DNA from: Rikenellaceae bacterium | GTDB taxonomy: Bacteria; Bacteroidota; Bacteroidia; Bacteroidales; Rikenellaceae | DNA length: 32,617 nucleotides | NCBI GenBank assembly: GCA_029068395.1 | Contig: JAIECQ010000123.1 | Span: forward strand, 1-32,617 | Direction of reading: 5' to 3' | In this document: positions 1-8,122 of the stretch, piece after piece | How the letters are laid out: each line of letters begins with the position of its first letter | Numbering within the stretch: the first letter of the stretch is position 1 | Program-made: the position numbers and the translations under genes | The notes under the pieces: model-generated | What the model saw: the letters and a program-made list of their open reading frames with translations, nothing else | Databases searched by the model: none | What the model was told of the DNA's origin: nothing

Positions 1-139
1 CGCCATACCGCTATGAAAAGCGGGCATACGCCCCTTTTGCCACCCCCCCTTTTTATTATCATGCCGCTTGCCCCCTTTTGCAGTTTTTTGCCCTTCCTTT
101 TTGTACACCCCCATTTTATTGCACCCCGTGTCGAAGCGG
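1..139. other. Gene-free left edge, no feature identified
   Basis: This is the short stretch downstream of asd. It is C- and T-rich on the plus strand with homopolymer runs. I see no convincing hairpin terminator and no open reading frame that is not a shadow of asd. Confidence 0.5.
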
Positions 140-1153
140 TCAGGCCTTAAGCACGCCGCGCTCTATCAGCAGCTCGGCAATCTGCACCGCATTGAGGGCG
201 GCACCCTTCTTGATCTGGTCGCCGACGCACCAGAAGGTCAACCCGTTGGGATTGGATATGTCTGCGCGTATGCGTCCCACATATACAGGCTCTTTGCCCG
301 CAACATGCAGCGGCATGGGATATTGCCCTGTTCCGGGGTCGTCGACAACCACAATGCCCTTGCCGGCAGCGAAGGCCTCACGCGCCGCGCTCACGCTCAC
401 AGGCTTCTCGGTCTCGACCCACACAGACTCCGAATGGGCGCGCATGACCGGCACACGCACGCATGTGGCGCTCACCTCTATATCAGAGTGCATTATCTTG
501 CGTGTCTCGTGATACATCTTCATCTCCTCTTTGGTGTAGCCGTTGTCGGTGAATACATCGACGTGGGGTATGAGGTTGTAGGCCAGCTGATGGGCAAACT
601 TCTCGACAGTGGGAGTCTCGCCCTGTGTTATCTGACGATGCTGGTTTTCCAGCTCGGCCATGGCCTGCGCGCCCGCTCCGCTGGCAGCCTGATAGGTGGC
701 CACATGCACACGTTTTATGTGCGAGAGGCCCTCTATGGCCTTAAGGGCCACAACCATCTGTATGGTGGTGCAGTTGGGATTGGCTATTATGCGGCGCGGC
801 GTGTCAAGCGCATCTTCGGGATTGACCTCGGGCACCACCAACGGCACGGCGGGATCCATGCGGAAAGCGCTCGAGTTGTCTATCATTATGGTGCCGTGCT
901 TGGTTATGGTGTCGGCAAACTCAACGGAGGTAGAGCCTCCCGCCGACACGAAGGCCACGTCTATGCCCTTAAAATCATCATTATGGCACAAGCGACGCAC
1001 TGTGTACTCTTTGCCGCCAAACATGTACGAGCGACCCTCGCTCCTCTCGGAACCGAACAATACAAGCTCCGTAACAGGAAACCCATGCTCTTCCAACACT
1101 CGGAGGAACTCCTGCCCCACGGCACCGCTCGCTCCAACAATTGCAACTCTCAT
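140..1153 (-). CDS. asd: Aspartate-semialdehyde dehydrogenase
   Basis: The enzyme reduces beta-aspartyl phosphate to aspartate semialdehyde with NADPH, the branch point to lysine, diaminopimelate, threonine and methionine; it is cytosolic. The 337-aa length is usual for the family. Visible features are the N-terminal Rossmann glycine motif [10 protein letters not shown], the active-site NPNCTT with the nucleophilic Cys at about residue 128, the substrate-binding QAASGAG segment near 155-161, and the conserved HSE (His about 240). The start sits directly on the VAIVGASG strand, as expected. It lies 157 bp downstream of the class A PBP on the same strand. I find no TAnnTTTG promoter in that gap, so read-through from the PBP gene is possible. 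Supplying DAP next to a peptidoglycan synthase is sensible, but joint regulation is inference. Confidence 0.96.
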   Translation of the reverse strand: MRVAIVGASGAVGQEFLRVLEEHGFPVTELVLFGSERSEGRSYMFGGKEYTVRRLCHNDDFKGIDVAFVSAGGSTSVEFADTITKHGTIMIDNSSAFRMDPAVPLVVPEVNPEDALDTPRRIIANPNCTTIQMVVALKAIEGLSHIKRVHVATYQAASGAGAQAMAELENQHRQITQGETPTVEKFAHQLAYNLIPHVDVFTDNGYTKEEMKMYHETRKIMHSDIEVSATCVRVPVMRAHSESVWVETEKPVSVSAAREAFAAGKGIVVVDDPGTGQYPMPLHVAGKEPVYVGRIRADISNPNGLTFWCVGDQIKKGAALNAVQIAELLIERGVLKA

Positions 1154-1310
1154 CTATCTCTTTTTTATTTGTTTTACCATATCACCATCCCCCCACTTTT
1201 TTAACTCTCCCATCTCAAAAAGGAATCCATGCTCCCTCTGACCACACTGCGCCCACTCTGCACCCCCTCCGTGACCTCTCTGCCCCACTATGCGCCCCAT
1301 CTGCGACTCC
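1154..1310 (-). other. Purine-rich leader between PBP gene and asd
   Basis: On the transcribed minus strand this 157-bp gap is strongly purine-rich, with repeated G and GA runs. No terminator hairpin and no canonical Bacteroidetes -7 element was found. It is probably an untranslated spacer. Confidence 0.4.
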
Positions 1311-3701
1311 TTACATGTCGAAGAAGCCGTCGCTGTCGTTCTTGGTGCGGTCTACGTCAACCTCGTCAATAAACTCGGGCGCCTCTTCGAGCAGCCCCGG
1401 ACAGTCGTGACGCTGCACGCCAACCGGCTTTACAAAGGTGTCGCTCTCGCTTATACCCAAAGAGGTGTCTTTATATATCTTCTGCATGAATAGGGCATAT
1501 GCAGGCAGCGCCATGACACTACCCTCGCCGCGTGACTCGGGGTGTATGCTACGGTCTTCGCCGCCCACCCATACGCCGGCCACTATCTTGGGTGTAACCC
1601 CCATGAACCAGGCGTCTGAGTTGTTGTTGGTGGTACCCGTCTTGCCGCCCATCTCGCCGGCAAACTGATAGACGCGCCTAAGCCTTATGGCAGTACCTCT
1701 GTTGACCACATTCTGCAACAGCTCAAGCATATTGAAGGCGCTCTGCTGCGATATGGCATCATGGCTCTGAGGAGCAAAGGTAGCCAGAATGTTGCCGTGG
1801 CGGTCTTCTATGCGGGTGACGAATATAGGCTCTATGTGCACGCCCATGTTGACAAAGTCGGTATATGCCCCCGTCATCTCCAGAAGCGACACGTCGGCCG
1901 TACCCAGACATAACGACGGCGTAGGGTTGATGTAACTCTTGATGCCTAACTTGTGTATGAAGTCGGCCACGGCGGCAGGCTGACCCGCCTGCTGCATTAT
2001 CCATGCCGAGAAGTTGTTGCGGCTCAGGGCCATACCCCACCACAAAGGACGCAGCTCGCCCTCCTGAGGCACAGGACCCGCCTCCTTGGGACTCCACCCC
2101 TCTATGTTGACGGGCGAGTTGGGCACCGGCGAACAAGGCGTCAGGCCCACCTGGTCTATGGCGAAGGTATAGACATAGGGCTTGAACGTAGAGCCTGCCT
2201 GACGCCGTCCCTGCGAAGCCATGTCGTACATGAAATAGCGATAGTTGACCCCGCCGACATAGGCCTTGAGATAACCCGACGACGGCTCTATGGCCACAAG
2301 GCCCGAACGCAGGAAGCGCTTGCTGTACAATATCGAATCGCGCGGAGTCATGACAGTGTCGCGACCGTTACGGTTGTCATAGGTAAAGACGGTCATGTCT
2401 ACCGGCGTGTTGAAGTTTTTGGTTATAGCCGCCTCGCTGGCGCCGCTGTTGCGCAGACGGCGGTAACGGTCGGTCTGCTTTATGGCGCGTTTGATTATGT
2501 CGGCCTCCTCTTCAGGGGTAAGCCCTACAAATATGCTGTGGTTGGCCTTGGCCTGAGCGTCGAAGTTGGGCTGCACATTGTTTTTCATGTTCTCAATGAC
2601 AGCCTCTTCGGCATATTTCTGCATCTTGTAGTTGATGGTGGTATATATCTTAAGGCCGTCCTTATATATATTATAAGGTGTTCCGTCGGCCTTTTTGTTT
2701 TTGTTGCACCATCCGTACAGGGGGTCTTCGTTCCACTGCTTGACAAGCTGCTTATAGTCCCACACCGTTATGAACGGGGTCTTCTTGGGCTCGGTGGCCG
2801 TCATGTAAAGGCGCAGCATGGTGCGGAAATAGGTGGCCACGCCCACATCGTGCGATATGGGCTGATAGGTGAGGTTTATCTTTATGCGCTTTAACGAGTC
2901 AAGCTCTTTCTTTGATATGAACCCGTGCTGCTCCATGCGCGAAAGCACCGTGTTACGCCTCTTGAAGGCATTTTTGTAGTTGCGCACGGGACTGAAGCGG
3001 GTGGGTGCGTTGACCACGCCCACAAGCATGGCCGCCTCTTCTATGGTAAGCTCGCGCGGCGTCTTTCCGAAAAAGGTCTGCGAGGCCGACTTTATGCCGT
3101 ATGCGTTGCTGCCATACTCCACCACGTTGAGATACATCACTATTATCTCCTCTTTGGTGTAGTTGTGTTCGAGCATCACGGCCGTTATCCACTCTTTGAG
3201 CTTGGCAATGACAAGGGCCGAGTGGCGGCTTATGTTAGAGTCGTAACGGGTGGTGTCGCGCGGATAGAGGTTCTTGGCCAGCTGCTGCGATATGGTGGAG
3301 CCGCCGCCCTGGTTCTGCGCCAGTAGCAGGGTCCTGAAAGCCACGCGGAAAAGGCTGGGTATGTCCACCCCCGAGTGACGGTAAAAACGGGCATCCTCGG
3401 TAGATATCAGCGCCGCCACCAGATAGGGAGACAGGTCGTCATAGTCGACAAACGAACGGTTCTCGACAAACAGGCTGCCCAGCAGCTGGCCGTCCTCAGA
3501 TATTATGTCGGTAGCCAGGTTGCTGCGTGGATTCTCCAGCTCTTCAAAGGTGGGCAACGTGCCGAAGTGACCGTTTGCTATAAGGGCAAACAGCACCACC
3601 GCCCCTATGATGGGCAAAACGAGAATGCTCCAGAAAACAATAAGAAATCTCTTTTTATTCTTAATCTCAAATCTCCTTTTCATCAGACCCTTTTTTATCA
3701 C
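1311..3701 (-). CDS. mrcA: Class A penicillin-binding protein (PBP1A-like transglycosylase/transpeptidase)
   Basis: A bifunctional peptidoglycan synthase anchored in the inner membrane with its catalytic domains in the periplasm. A short basic tail and one membrane helix (about residues 19-42) precede the GT51 glycosyltransferase domain, with EDARFYRHSGVD (catalytic Glu about 102) and GGGSTISQQLAKN. The transpeptidase domain has all three motifs: STFK (Ser about 504, Lys about 507), SRN (about 560-562) and KTGT (about 687-690). At 796 aa it is normal for a Bacteroidetes PBP1A. The first codon is GTG, overlapping the TGA of the upstream nhaD gene (GTGA), which suggests translational coupling. 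An ATG six codons later (MKRRFEIKN) is an equally plausible start. Its C-terminus ends in an acidic tail. Confident in the family; the symbol is by analogy to E. coli. Confidence 0.95.
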   Translation of the reverse strand: MIKKGLMKRRFEIKNKKRFLIVFWSILVLPIIGAVVLFALIANGHFGTLPTFEELENPRSNLATDIISEDGQLLGSLFVENRSFVDYDDLSPYLVAALISTEDARFYRHSGVDIPSLFRVAFRTLLLAQNQGGGSTISQQLAKNLYPRDTTRYDSNISRHSALVIAKLKEWITAVMLEHNYTKEEIIVMYLNVVEYGSNAYGIKSASQTFFGKTPRELTIEEAAMLVGVVNAPTRFSPVRNYKNAFKRRNTVLSRMEQHGFISKKELDSLKRIKINLTYQPISHDVGVATYFRTMLRLYMTATEPKKTPFITVWDYKQLVKQWNEDPLYGWCNKNKKADGTPYNIYKDGLKIYTTINYKMQKYAEEAVIENMKNNVQPNFDAQAKANHSIFVGLTPEEEADIIKRAIKQTDRYRRLRNSGASEAAITKNFNTPVDMTVFTYDNRNGRDTVMTPRDSILYSKRFLRSGLVAIEPSSGYLKAYVGGVNYRYFMYDMASQGRRQAGSTFKPYVYTFAIDQVGLTPCSPVPNSPVNIEGWSPKEAGPVPQEGELRPLWWGMALSRNNFSAWIMQQAGQPAAVADFIHKLGIKSYINPTPSLCLGTADVSLLEMTGAYTDFVNMGVHIEPIFVTRIEDRHGNILATFAPQSHDAISQQSAFNMLELLQNVVNRGTAIRLRRVYQFAGEMGGKTGTTNNNSDAWFMGVTPKIVAGVWVGGEDRSIHPESRGEGSVMALPAYALFMQKIYKDTSLGISESDTFVKPVGVQRHDCPGLLEEAPEFIDEVDVDRTKNDSDGFFDM

Positions 3702-5131
3702 AACCTACCCATTGCCAACTGTTCGAGCATGAACACACCTATGCCGGCAAGATAGCCTATCAACGCCATGTACGACACATTTTTAAGATACCAGCCGAAG
3801 CTTATGCGCTCGATGCCCATTATCACCACGCCCGACACCGAGCCTATGATGAGTATGCTGCCGCCCACACCGGCGCAATAGGCCATAAGCTGCCAGAATA
3901 TGCCGTCGGGCATGAATGCCGACATATACTCGGGGTCGACCGCCGCACTCACCGACACGGCATCGGCCAACGGATACATGCCTATGGCCGCAGCCACCAA
4001 CGGCACGTTATCGACCACCGACGACATGACGCCCGTCAATGCGTTTATAAGGTAGACGTTATGCACGTTGTCGTCGAGCATCTTGGCAAACGAAGCCAGC
4101 ACGCCGGTCATCTGCAACGCCCCCACGGCCAGAAGTATGCCGAGGAAGAATAGCACCGTGGGTATGTCTACACGTCTTATCACGCGTGGCACGCGATGTT
4201 TGAGCGCCTCATCGACACACACTTTGTGCTTGTACATAATCTCGGTATAGAGCCACATTATACCCAGCGCCATCAGTATGCCCATAAAGGGAGGCAGATG
4301 GGTCACGCTCTTGAACACCGGCACCGCCACAAGACACCCCACGCCAAGCAACAATATCGAGGCCCGCTCCTTGCGCGTTATTATCTTGAGCCACGAACCC
4401 GAAGCCTCGCTGCCGCTGCCCGAGGCGGTGACTATGCCGTGCAGAAGTCGCGACGAGATGAACATAGGTATCAGCATAGATACTAAGCTGGGCAGGAATA
4501 TGGGCATAAGCCCCGGAGTGGTGACATTGCCGCGCACCCACAGCATTATGGTGGTTATATCGCCTATGGGCGACCAGGCACCGCCGCTGTTGGCCGCAAT
4601 TATTATCATGGAGGCATACACCCAACGCTCCTTGTAGTTTTTTATTATGCGACGCAGCAACATGACCATCACTATAGAGGTGGTCATGTTGTCAAGCAGG
4701 GCCGACAGGAAAAAGGTGATGAAGCATATTATCCACAACAGCTTGGTTTTGTTGCGTGTGGTGATGCGGTTGGTTATTATGGCAAAGCCGCCGTGAACAT
4801 CTATAAGCTCGACGATAGTCATGGCCCCTATGAGAAAGAACAGCGTCTCTGATATCTCGCCCAACTGCTCTATTATCTGCACGTCGACAATATATTTGAC
4901 GCACTGCTCGATAGCCGGAAGCTGGGCGATGGCCGGGTGGGTGTCGATAAAATGCAACAGCTCTTCGGCATTGTAGCGCGGCACTATATCGGCCCCGTAC
5001 ATTGCATAGATAACCCACAAAAGCGTGCCTGTAATCAGAGCCACACAAGCCTTGTCTATCTTAAGGGGATGTTCCAGCGCTATTATCAGATAACCGGCAA
5101 GAAAGATTCCGACAATTAATTCCGTAACCAT
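3698..5131 (-). CDS. nhaD: NhaD-family sodium/proton antiporter
   Basis: An inner-membrane ion transporter of the IT superfamily that exchanges Na+ (or Li+) for H+ and supports pH and salt homeostasis. The 477-aa protein begins with a membrane segment followed by the family-typical LEHPLKIDKACVALITGTLLW. It has about a dozen hydrophobic segments, including LLDNMTTSIVMVMLLRR, NSGGAWSPIGDITTIMLW and VVDNVPLVAAAIGMYP; the paired DN-containing half-repeats are typical of these inverted-topology transporters. Its TGA overlaps the GTG start of the downstream PBP gene by 4 nt, so the two probably share a message. The upstream neighbour is tRNA-Arg, transcribed in the same direction. Substrate is inferred from family membership. 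Confidence 0.92.
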   Translation of the reverse strand: MVTELIVGIFLAGYLIIALEHPLKIDKACVALITGTLLWVIYAMYGADIVPRYNAEELLHFIDTHPAIAQLPAIEQCVKYIVDVQIIEQLGEISETLFFLIGAMTIVELIDVHGGFAIITNRITTRNKTKLLWIICFITFFLSALLDNMTTSIVMVMLLRRIIKNYKERWVYASMIIIAANSGGAWSPIGDITTIMLWVRGNVTTPGLMPIFLPSLVSMLIPMFISSRLLHGIVTASGSGSEASGSWLKIITRKERASILLLGVGCLVAVPVFKSVTHLPPFMGILMALGIMWLYTEIMYKHKVCVDEALKHRVPRVIRRVDIPTVLFFLGILLAVGALQMTGVLASFAKMLDDNVHNVYLINALTGVMSSVVDNVPLVAAAIGMYPLADAVSVSAAVDPEYMSAFMPDGIFWQLMAYCAGVGGSILIIGSVSGVVIMGIERISFGWYLKNVSYMALIGYLAGIGVFMLEQLAMGRL

Positions 5132-5241
5132 GTCTATGGATTTTTTTATTGACCCTGCCCCTGCCCAGACGTATCTGAACCCGAAAGCGAAACACCATTT
5201 CAGTACCTTTGGTCAAAGGGCTTCTGATGAGATTTCATGTG

Positions 5242-5313
5242 TACTCCCGATGAGAATCGAACTCATATCTTAGGAACCGGAATCCTAAATTTTATCCATT
5301 AAACTACAGGAGC
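5242..5313 (-). tRNA. tRNA-Arg (anticodon CCG)
   Basis: Read on the minus strand, the 72-nt sequence folds as a cloverleaf. The acceptor GCTCCTG pairs with CGGGAGT (one G-U at the end), and the D arm contains AGTTTAATGG. The anticodon stem TAGGA/TCCTA encloses the loop TTCCGGT, giving CCG. The T arm is TGAGTTCGATTCTCA. The discriminator base is A and CCA is not encoded. The anticodon reads CGG arginine codons. Confidence 0.93.
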
Positions 5314-5392
5314 GTCAACCACCCCGCAAAAGGCAAAAGCCCTCACGGTGCAGTCTATATGTCGGCCTGCCGACAGACGTTGCAAATGTAAA

Positions 5393-5400
5393 AAAATTCC
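5393..5400 (-). promoter_or_regulatory. Candidate -7 element for tRNA-Arg
   Basis: On the minus strand this reads TACATTTG, matching TAnnTTTG, about 80 nt upstream of the tRNA 5' end. I do not see a well-placed -33 TTG, so the assignment is tentative. Confidence 0.35.
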
Positions 5401-5408
5401 ATGACATA

Positions 5409-5440
5409 AAAAAACAGGAGGATTTTTTTCAAAATCCTCC
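5409..5440 (-). terminator. Rho-independent terminator after the NdpA-family gene
   Basis: A perfect 10-bp stem GGAGGATTTT/AAAATCCTCC with a 4-nt loop. On the minus strand it is followed by TGTTTTTTTA. It lies downstream of the 5656-6684 gene and upstream of tRNA-Arg, separating the two transcripts. Confidence 0.85.
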
Positions 5441-5655
5441 CTTTGGCAACCCTCTTTTATATCCGGTTACCGGGATACCTAGCACAAACAAAATTAATCT
5501 AATTTATCGAAATTACAATATATTCGCCTCATTTTTTTCGCTGTCCGCACGCCCTTGCGCCGCACCCTGTTCACTTTTAATCGACGTCTATTGAGGGTAT
5601 GGCCAAAACAGCGTCGGACGCATTCACTTAAAAGTGAAACAAGCGGCATGCCATG

Positions 5656-6684
5656 TTACTCCTCTTCCTTAAAGAAGAGCTGATAATAGTGCATCCCCAC
5701 CTGGTCGTCATACCCGCGTCTCAGATATTTGTTGTCGCCATGCACATATACATGAAAATTGCGGTCTAACTTTATGACGCTCTTGAAAGAGCGCGACTGT
5801 TTCTTTACCGCCTCGCAAGATATGTCGAACGTGTCGGCTATCTCAACATCGCGCTCCTGCTCATAGTCAGACTTATAGCGGGTAAAACTCTCTATCACCT
5901 CGGGCTGCATTATCACCTGCTCTGAAAACTGGCCGATATCGAAATTGTCATTGTCCTTGAAATATTGCACCGACCTGTTGAGCATCTCGGCCTGGTCGGC
6001 CTTGGTCACCTCGAACTGCTCGGGCAGCTCTTTGGTCACGAAATCGCGGCACAACGACAGCACGTTGCTGGTGTTGTAATGGTCGTCACGCTTGGGTGCC
6101 GCCACCAGAAAGTCGTCTATCCAGAACGACGCCTCCTGCCCACGGCCCTCCTCTACGGCAAGCACATAACCGTCAGCGCGGTCTATGTTGAATATAAGGC
6201 ATGCCCGCTCCAACCTGTCTAACGCAACGCCCTGGTCGCATTCGAGAGTCAGACCGCTCTCAGATGGCACAAGACGCAGAAAGGTCTCGGTGCTCTCGGC
6301 CTTGAAAAGACCCACGGCATCGGCCACCTCGCCATCTATGACAGCCTCGCTGAAATAGGCCACGTAAAACGCTCCCGCACGCACCTTGGGATGGGTGCTC
6401 TGGTCATAGAGGTGGCGGGCTATATCAAGCGAGCGTTCATAAAGGGTGTCTGGATTGTCGAATATTGACGACACCGCATCGTAAACCTTATTGGGGGCAC
6501 CATCGCAACGTAAGGCGTAATGCCCGCCGCCCTTGAACCGGTTTATGAAATAGCTGTGCAATACCGACTCCACCTGCTCGTCGGTCTTGAGCAGCCCCTG
6601 CGAGAGGAGGCACCCGTCATCGGCCGATTTGTTACCCACGCGGTGGAGGGCTATGCCGCCGAACGACTCGATATGATAACTCAT
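5656..6684 (-). CDS. Nucleoid-associated protein, NdpA/YejK family
   Basis: A 342-aa protein recognised by its overall NdpA (PF04245-type) layout. It has an N-terminal HIESFGGIALHRVGNKS segment, a central stretch with AFYVAYFSE, and a C-terminal half resembling 37-kDa nucleoid proteins (KADQAEMLNRSVQYFKDND..FDIGQFSEQV). E. coli YejK binds DNA and is found with the nucleoid; the exact role here is unknown. The ORF track starts 36 codons earlier, but that extension runs through the promoter. I chose ATG at 6684 (MSYHIESF), which follows a TTG-N19-TATCTTTG promoter. It is transcribed divergently from the sirtuin gene and has its own terminator, so it is probably monocistronic. Confidence 0.85.
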   Translation of the reverse strand: MSYHIESFGGIALHRVGNKSADDGCLLSQGLLKTDEQVESVLHSYFINRFKGGGHYALRCDGAPNKVYDAVSSIFDNPDTLYERSLDIARHLYDQSTHPKVRAGAFYVAYFSEAVIDGEVADAVGLFKAESTETFLRLVPSESGLTLECDQGVALDRLERACLIFNIDRADGYVLAVEEGRGQEASFWIDDFLVAAPKRDDHYNTSNVLSLCRDFVTKELPEQFEVTKADQAEMLNRSVQYFKDNDNFDIGQFSEQVIMQPEVIESFTRYKSDYEQERDVEIADTFDISCEAVKKQSRSFKSVIKLDRNFHVYVHGDNKYLRRGYDDQVGMHYYQLFFKEEE

Positions 6685-6712
6685 AACACTTTCAATATAA
6701 CAGTTGAATGCA

Positions 6713-6742
6713 CAAAGATAGTCAATATAGGCAAACCGGCAA
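6713..6742 (-). promoter_or_regulatory. Bacteroidetes-type promoter for the NdpA-family gene
   Basis: On the minus strand, TTG (6740-6742), a 19-nt spacer and TATCTTTG (6713-6720) match the group's primary sigma consensus. Initiation would fall roughly 20 nt upstream of the ATG at 6684. Confidence 0.8.
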
Positions 6743-6758
6743 TCTGGACGCATATTCG

Positions 6759-6788
6759 TTGCAGAAACGGATATTTGCCCTATCTTTG
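6759..6788 (+). promoter_or_regulatory. Bacteroidetes-type promoter for the sirtuin gene
   Basis: TTG (6759-6761), a 19-nt spacer and TATCTTTG (6781-6788), with the ATG at 6807 giving a leader of only about 10-12 nt. This promoter fixes the sirtuin start downstream of the longer ORF-track start at 6708. Confidence 0.82.
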
Positions 6789-6806
6789 CCACAAACCCGC
6801 ACTAAC

Positions 6807-7505
6807 ATGAAAAAGATAGTCGTATTCACCGGCTCGGGCATAAGCGCCGAAAGCGGACTTGCCACATTCAGAGGCGACAGCGGCACATGGGCCGAACATA
6901 AGATTGAAGATGTATGTACCCCCGAGGCGCTGGTGCGCAACAGAGCCGGGGTGATAGACTTTTACAACCGTAGGCGCCAGGAGATATTCGCCGCCGCACC
7001 CAACCCCGCCCACATGGCGGTACGTCGTCTGGAAGAGTGCTTCCGCGTCACTGTCATAACCCAAAACATAGACAACCTGCACGAGAGGGCCGGCAGCAGC
7101 GATGTAATACACCTGCACGGAGAGATAACCAAGCTATGCAGCTCTCTTGACAAAGAGCTGACCATAGAGATAGGAGGCCGAGACCAACGCTACGATGAGT
7201 GCCACCCCGCCGACGGCTCTCCGCTCAGACCCTTCATAGTATTCTTCGGCGAACCGGTGCCTTTAATGGAGAGGGCCGTAGACGAAGTAGCCTCGGCAGA
7301 CATACTTATTGTGGTGGGCACATCGCTTCAGGTATATCCTGCCGCCTCGCTGATTCGTTACGCACCCCAAAAGACACGTATATATCTGATAGACCCCGTA
7401 AGGCCCTGTGCCGGCAATGTCGACTACATAGAGGCCACGGCAGCCATCGGACTGCCCGCCCTGGCCGACAGACTCATTAAGGAGGAGGGCGGCTATGGAA
7501 GATAA
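6807..7505 (+). CDS. cobB: NAD-dependent protein deacylase, Sir2/CobB family
   Basis: A cytosolic enzyme that removes acyl groups from lysines, consuming NAD+ and producing O-acyl-ADP-ribose. The 232-aa protein has the NAD-binding TGSGISAESGLATFRG (8-23), TQNIDNLHERAG (85-96), the catalytic His in HLHGE (about 104), and VVGTSLQVYPAA. A Tyr-x-x-Arg in DFYNRRRQ (Tyr53, Arg56) matches the pair that recognises acidic acyl groups in SIRT5/CobB-type sirtuins, so desuccinylase activity is possible. The zinc module is degenerate: only Cys111 and Cys132 remain of the usual four, a pattern I recall for other Bacteroidetes sirtuins. I use ATG 6807, not the ORF-track ATG at 6708, which precedes the promoter. 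Confidence 0.93.
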   Translation: MKKIVVFTGSGISAESGLATFRGDSGTWAEHKIEDVCTPEALVRNRAGVIDFYNRRRQEIFAAAPNPAHMAVRRLEECFRVTVITQNIDNLHERAGSSDVIHLHGEITKLCSSLDKELTIEIGGRDQRYDECHPADGSPLRPFIVFFGEPVPLMERAVDEVASADILIVVGTSLQVYPAASLIRYAPQKTRIYLIDPVRPCAGNVDYIEATAAIGLPALADRLIKEEGGYGR

Positions 7506-7589
7506 CAGAAATTCTTACGCCACCCATAAAAAAATTACCTTATTTTCTTTTTTATTTCAAAAAATAGAGGTATTTTGTCTTTATATTAA

Positions 7590-7597
7590 TATCTTTG
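7590..7597 (+). promoter_or_regulatory. Candidate -7 element for an RNA transcript
   Basis: TATCTTTG matches the group's -7 consensus. The nearest TTG is only 12 nt upstream, so the -33 is poor. It is placed to start a transcript running to the terminator at 8007-8035. Confidence 0.5.
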
Positions 7598-7599
7598 CA

Positions 7600-8038
7600 T
7601 TTGGCCGCTCTGCTGTCGTTGGTAGTGTCTTTTAGAGTAAAACCCTATCAGCGAGCACTATAGGGCGGCACAACTTATGGCTATTATAGATTATTGTATA
7701 GGGTTGTATAAATTTTACATCTGATTGATGTCTGGGGTGTCGCAACCATATCTCGGCGCCCTTTTAGAGGATGGCTCTTGTTCGGACTTGTCAAGAGCAT
7801 CCGATTAAACCATGAAAAGTCCGTGGATAGGTAAAAATTGCGTTTTCGTTTTTTGTCGCCACACGGCGGCACTTCGAGCCATTCAGCCATTGAGCAAAAG
7901 CAAGAACAAGGGTATCGGCGAAGATTTTAGTAAAGGATGATATGCAATTTTCACTTCCGATAGAGCATCTTTACCGGAAGATCGGGAACCGTAACGGCTC
8001 TTCGACAAAACAGGCGACTAAACATCGCCTGTTTTTGT
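7600..8038 (+). ncRNA. Candidate structured non-coding RNA of about 430 nt, family not recognised
   Basis: This stretch has no credible protein gene but starts just after a TATCTTTG element and ends in a strong terminator. It contains several local helices: CCCTAT/ATAGGG near 7643-7666, and an 11-bp stem (7769-7780 with 7792-7802, one bulged G). The loop of that stem holds CGGACTT (7783-7789), which can pair with AAGTCCG at 7817-7823 to form an H-type pseudoknot. GTCGCC/GGCGGC follows near 7855-7870, then alternative TTCCGAT-type pairings near 7955-7986. I compared it by eye with tmRNA, RNase P RNA, 6S and SRP RNA and saw none of their hallmark motifs. The 5' end is inferred. It could also be an unusually long untranslated region. 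Confidence 0.5.
8007..8038 (+). terminator. Rho-independent terminator of the candidate RNA
   Basis: An 11-bp stem AAAACAGGCGA/TCGCCTGTTTT with a 7-nt loop and a following TTTTTG tract on the plus strand. No plus-strand protein gene lies immediately upstream, which supports an RNA transcript. Confidence 0.85.
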
Positions 8039-8122
8039 TTTACCACACGCCCTGTCTTTCAACCCTGCTATCTGCGGCCTGGCAGTTCTTGCCGCAAAAG
8101 CTCGACACAGGGCAATCGTTTT

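Larger units (their letters stand above)
5132..5655. other. Intergenic region with tRNA-Arg, a terminator and a TTCACTT palindrome
   Basis: About 520 bp with no protein gene. It holds tRNA-Arg, a -7-like element upstream of it, the terminator of the NdpA-family gene, and a 16-bp palindrome with a partial second copy (see findings). The remainder has no recognisable signal. Confidence 0.6.

Noticed and set aside
68-1204. 378-aa plus-strand ORF antisense to asd
   Set aside because: Shadow frame; asd on the minus strand explains the region fully.
1953-2894. 313-aa plus-strand ORF antisense to the class A PBP
   Set aside because: Shadow frame opposite an intact PBP with all catalytic motifs.
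5242-5313. tRNA-Arg as an integration site for the right-hand island
   Set aside because: The island begins more than 12 kb away and no repeat of the tRNA 3' end was seen near 17 kb or 29 kb.
7684-7890. 68-aa minus-strand ORF within the candidate RNA
   Set aside because: No family, low-quality composition, and it runs against the plus-strand promoter and terminator signals.
7600-8038. tmRNA or RNase P RNA
   Set aside because: No tag reading frame or tRNA-like ends for tmRNA, and no GAGGAAAGTCC or ACAGAA-type core for RNase P.
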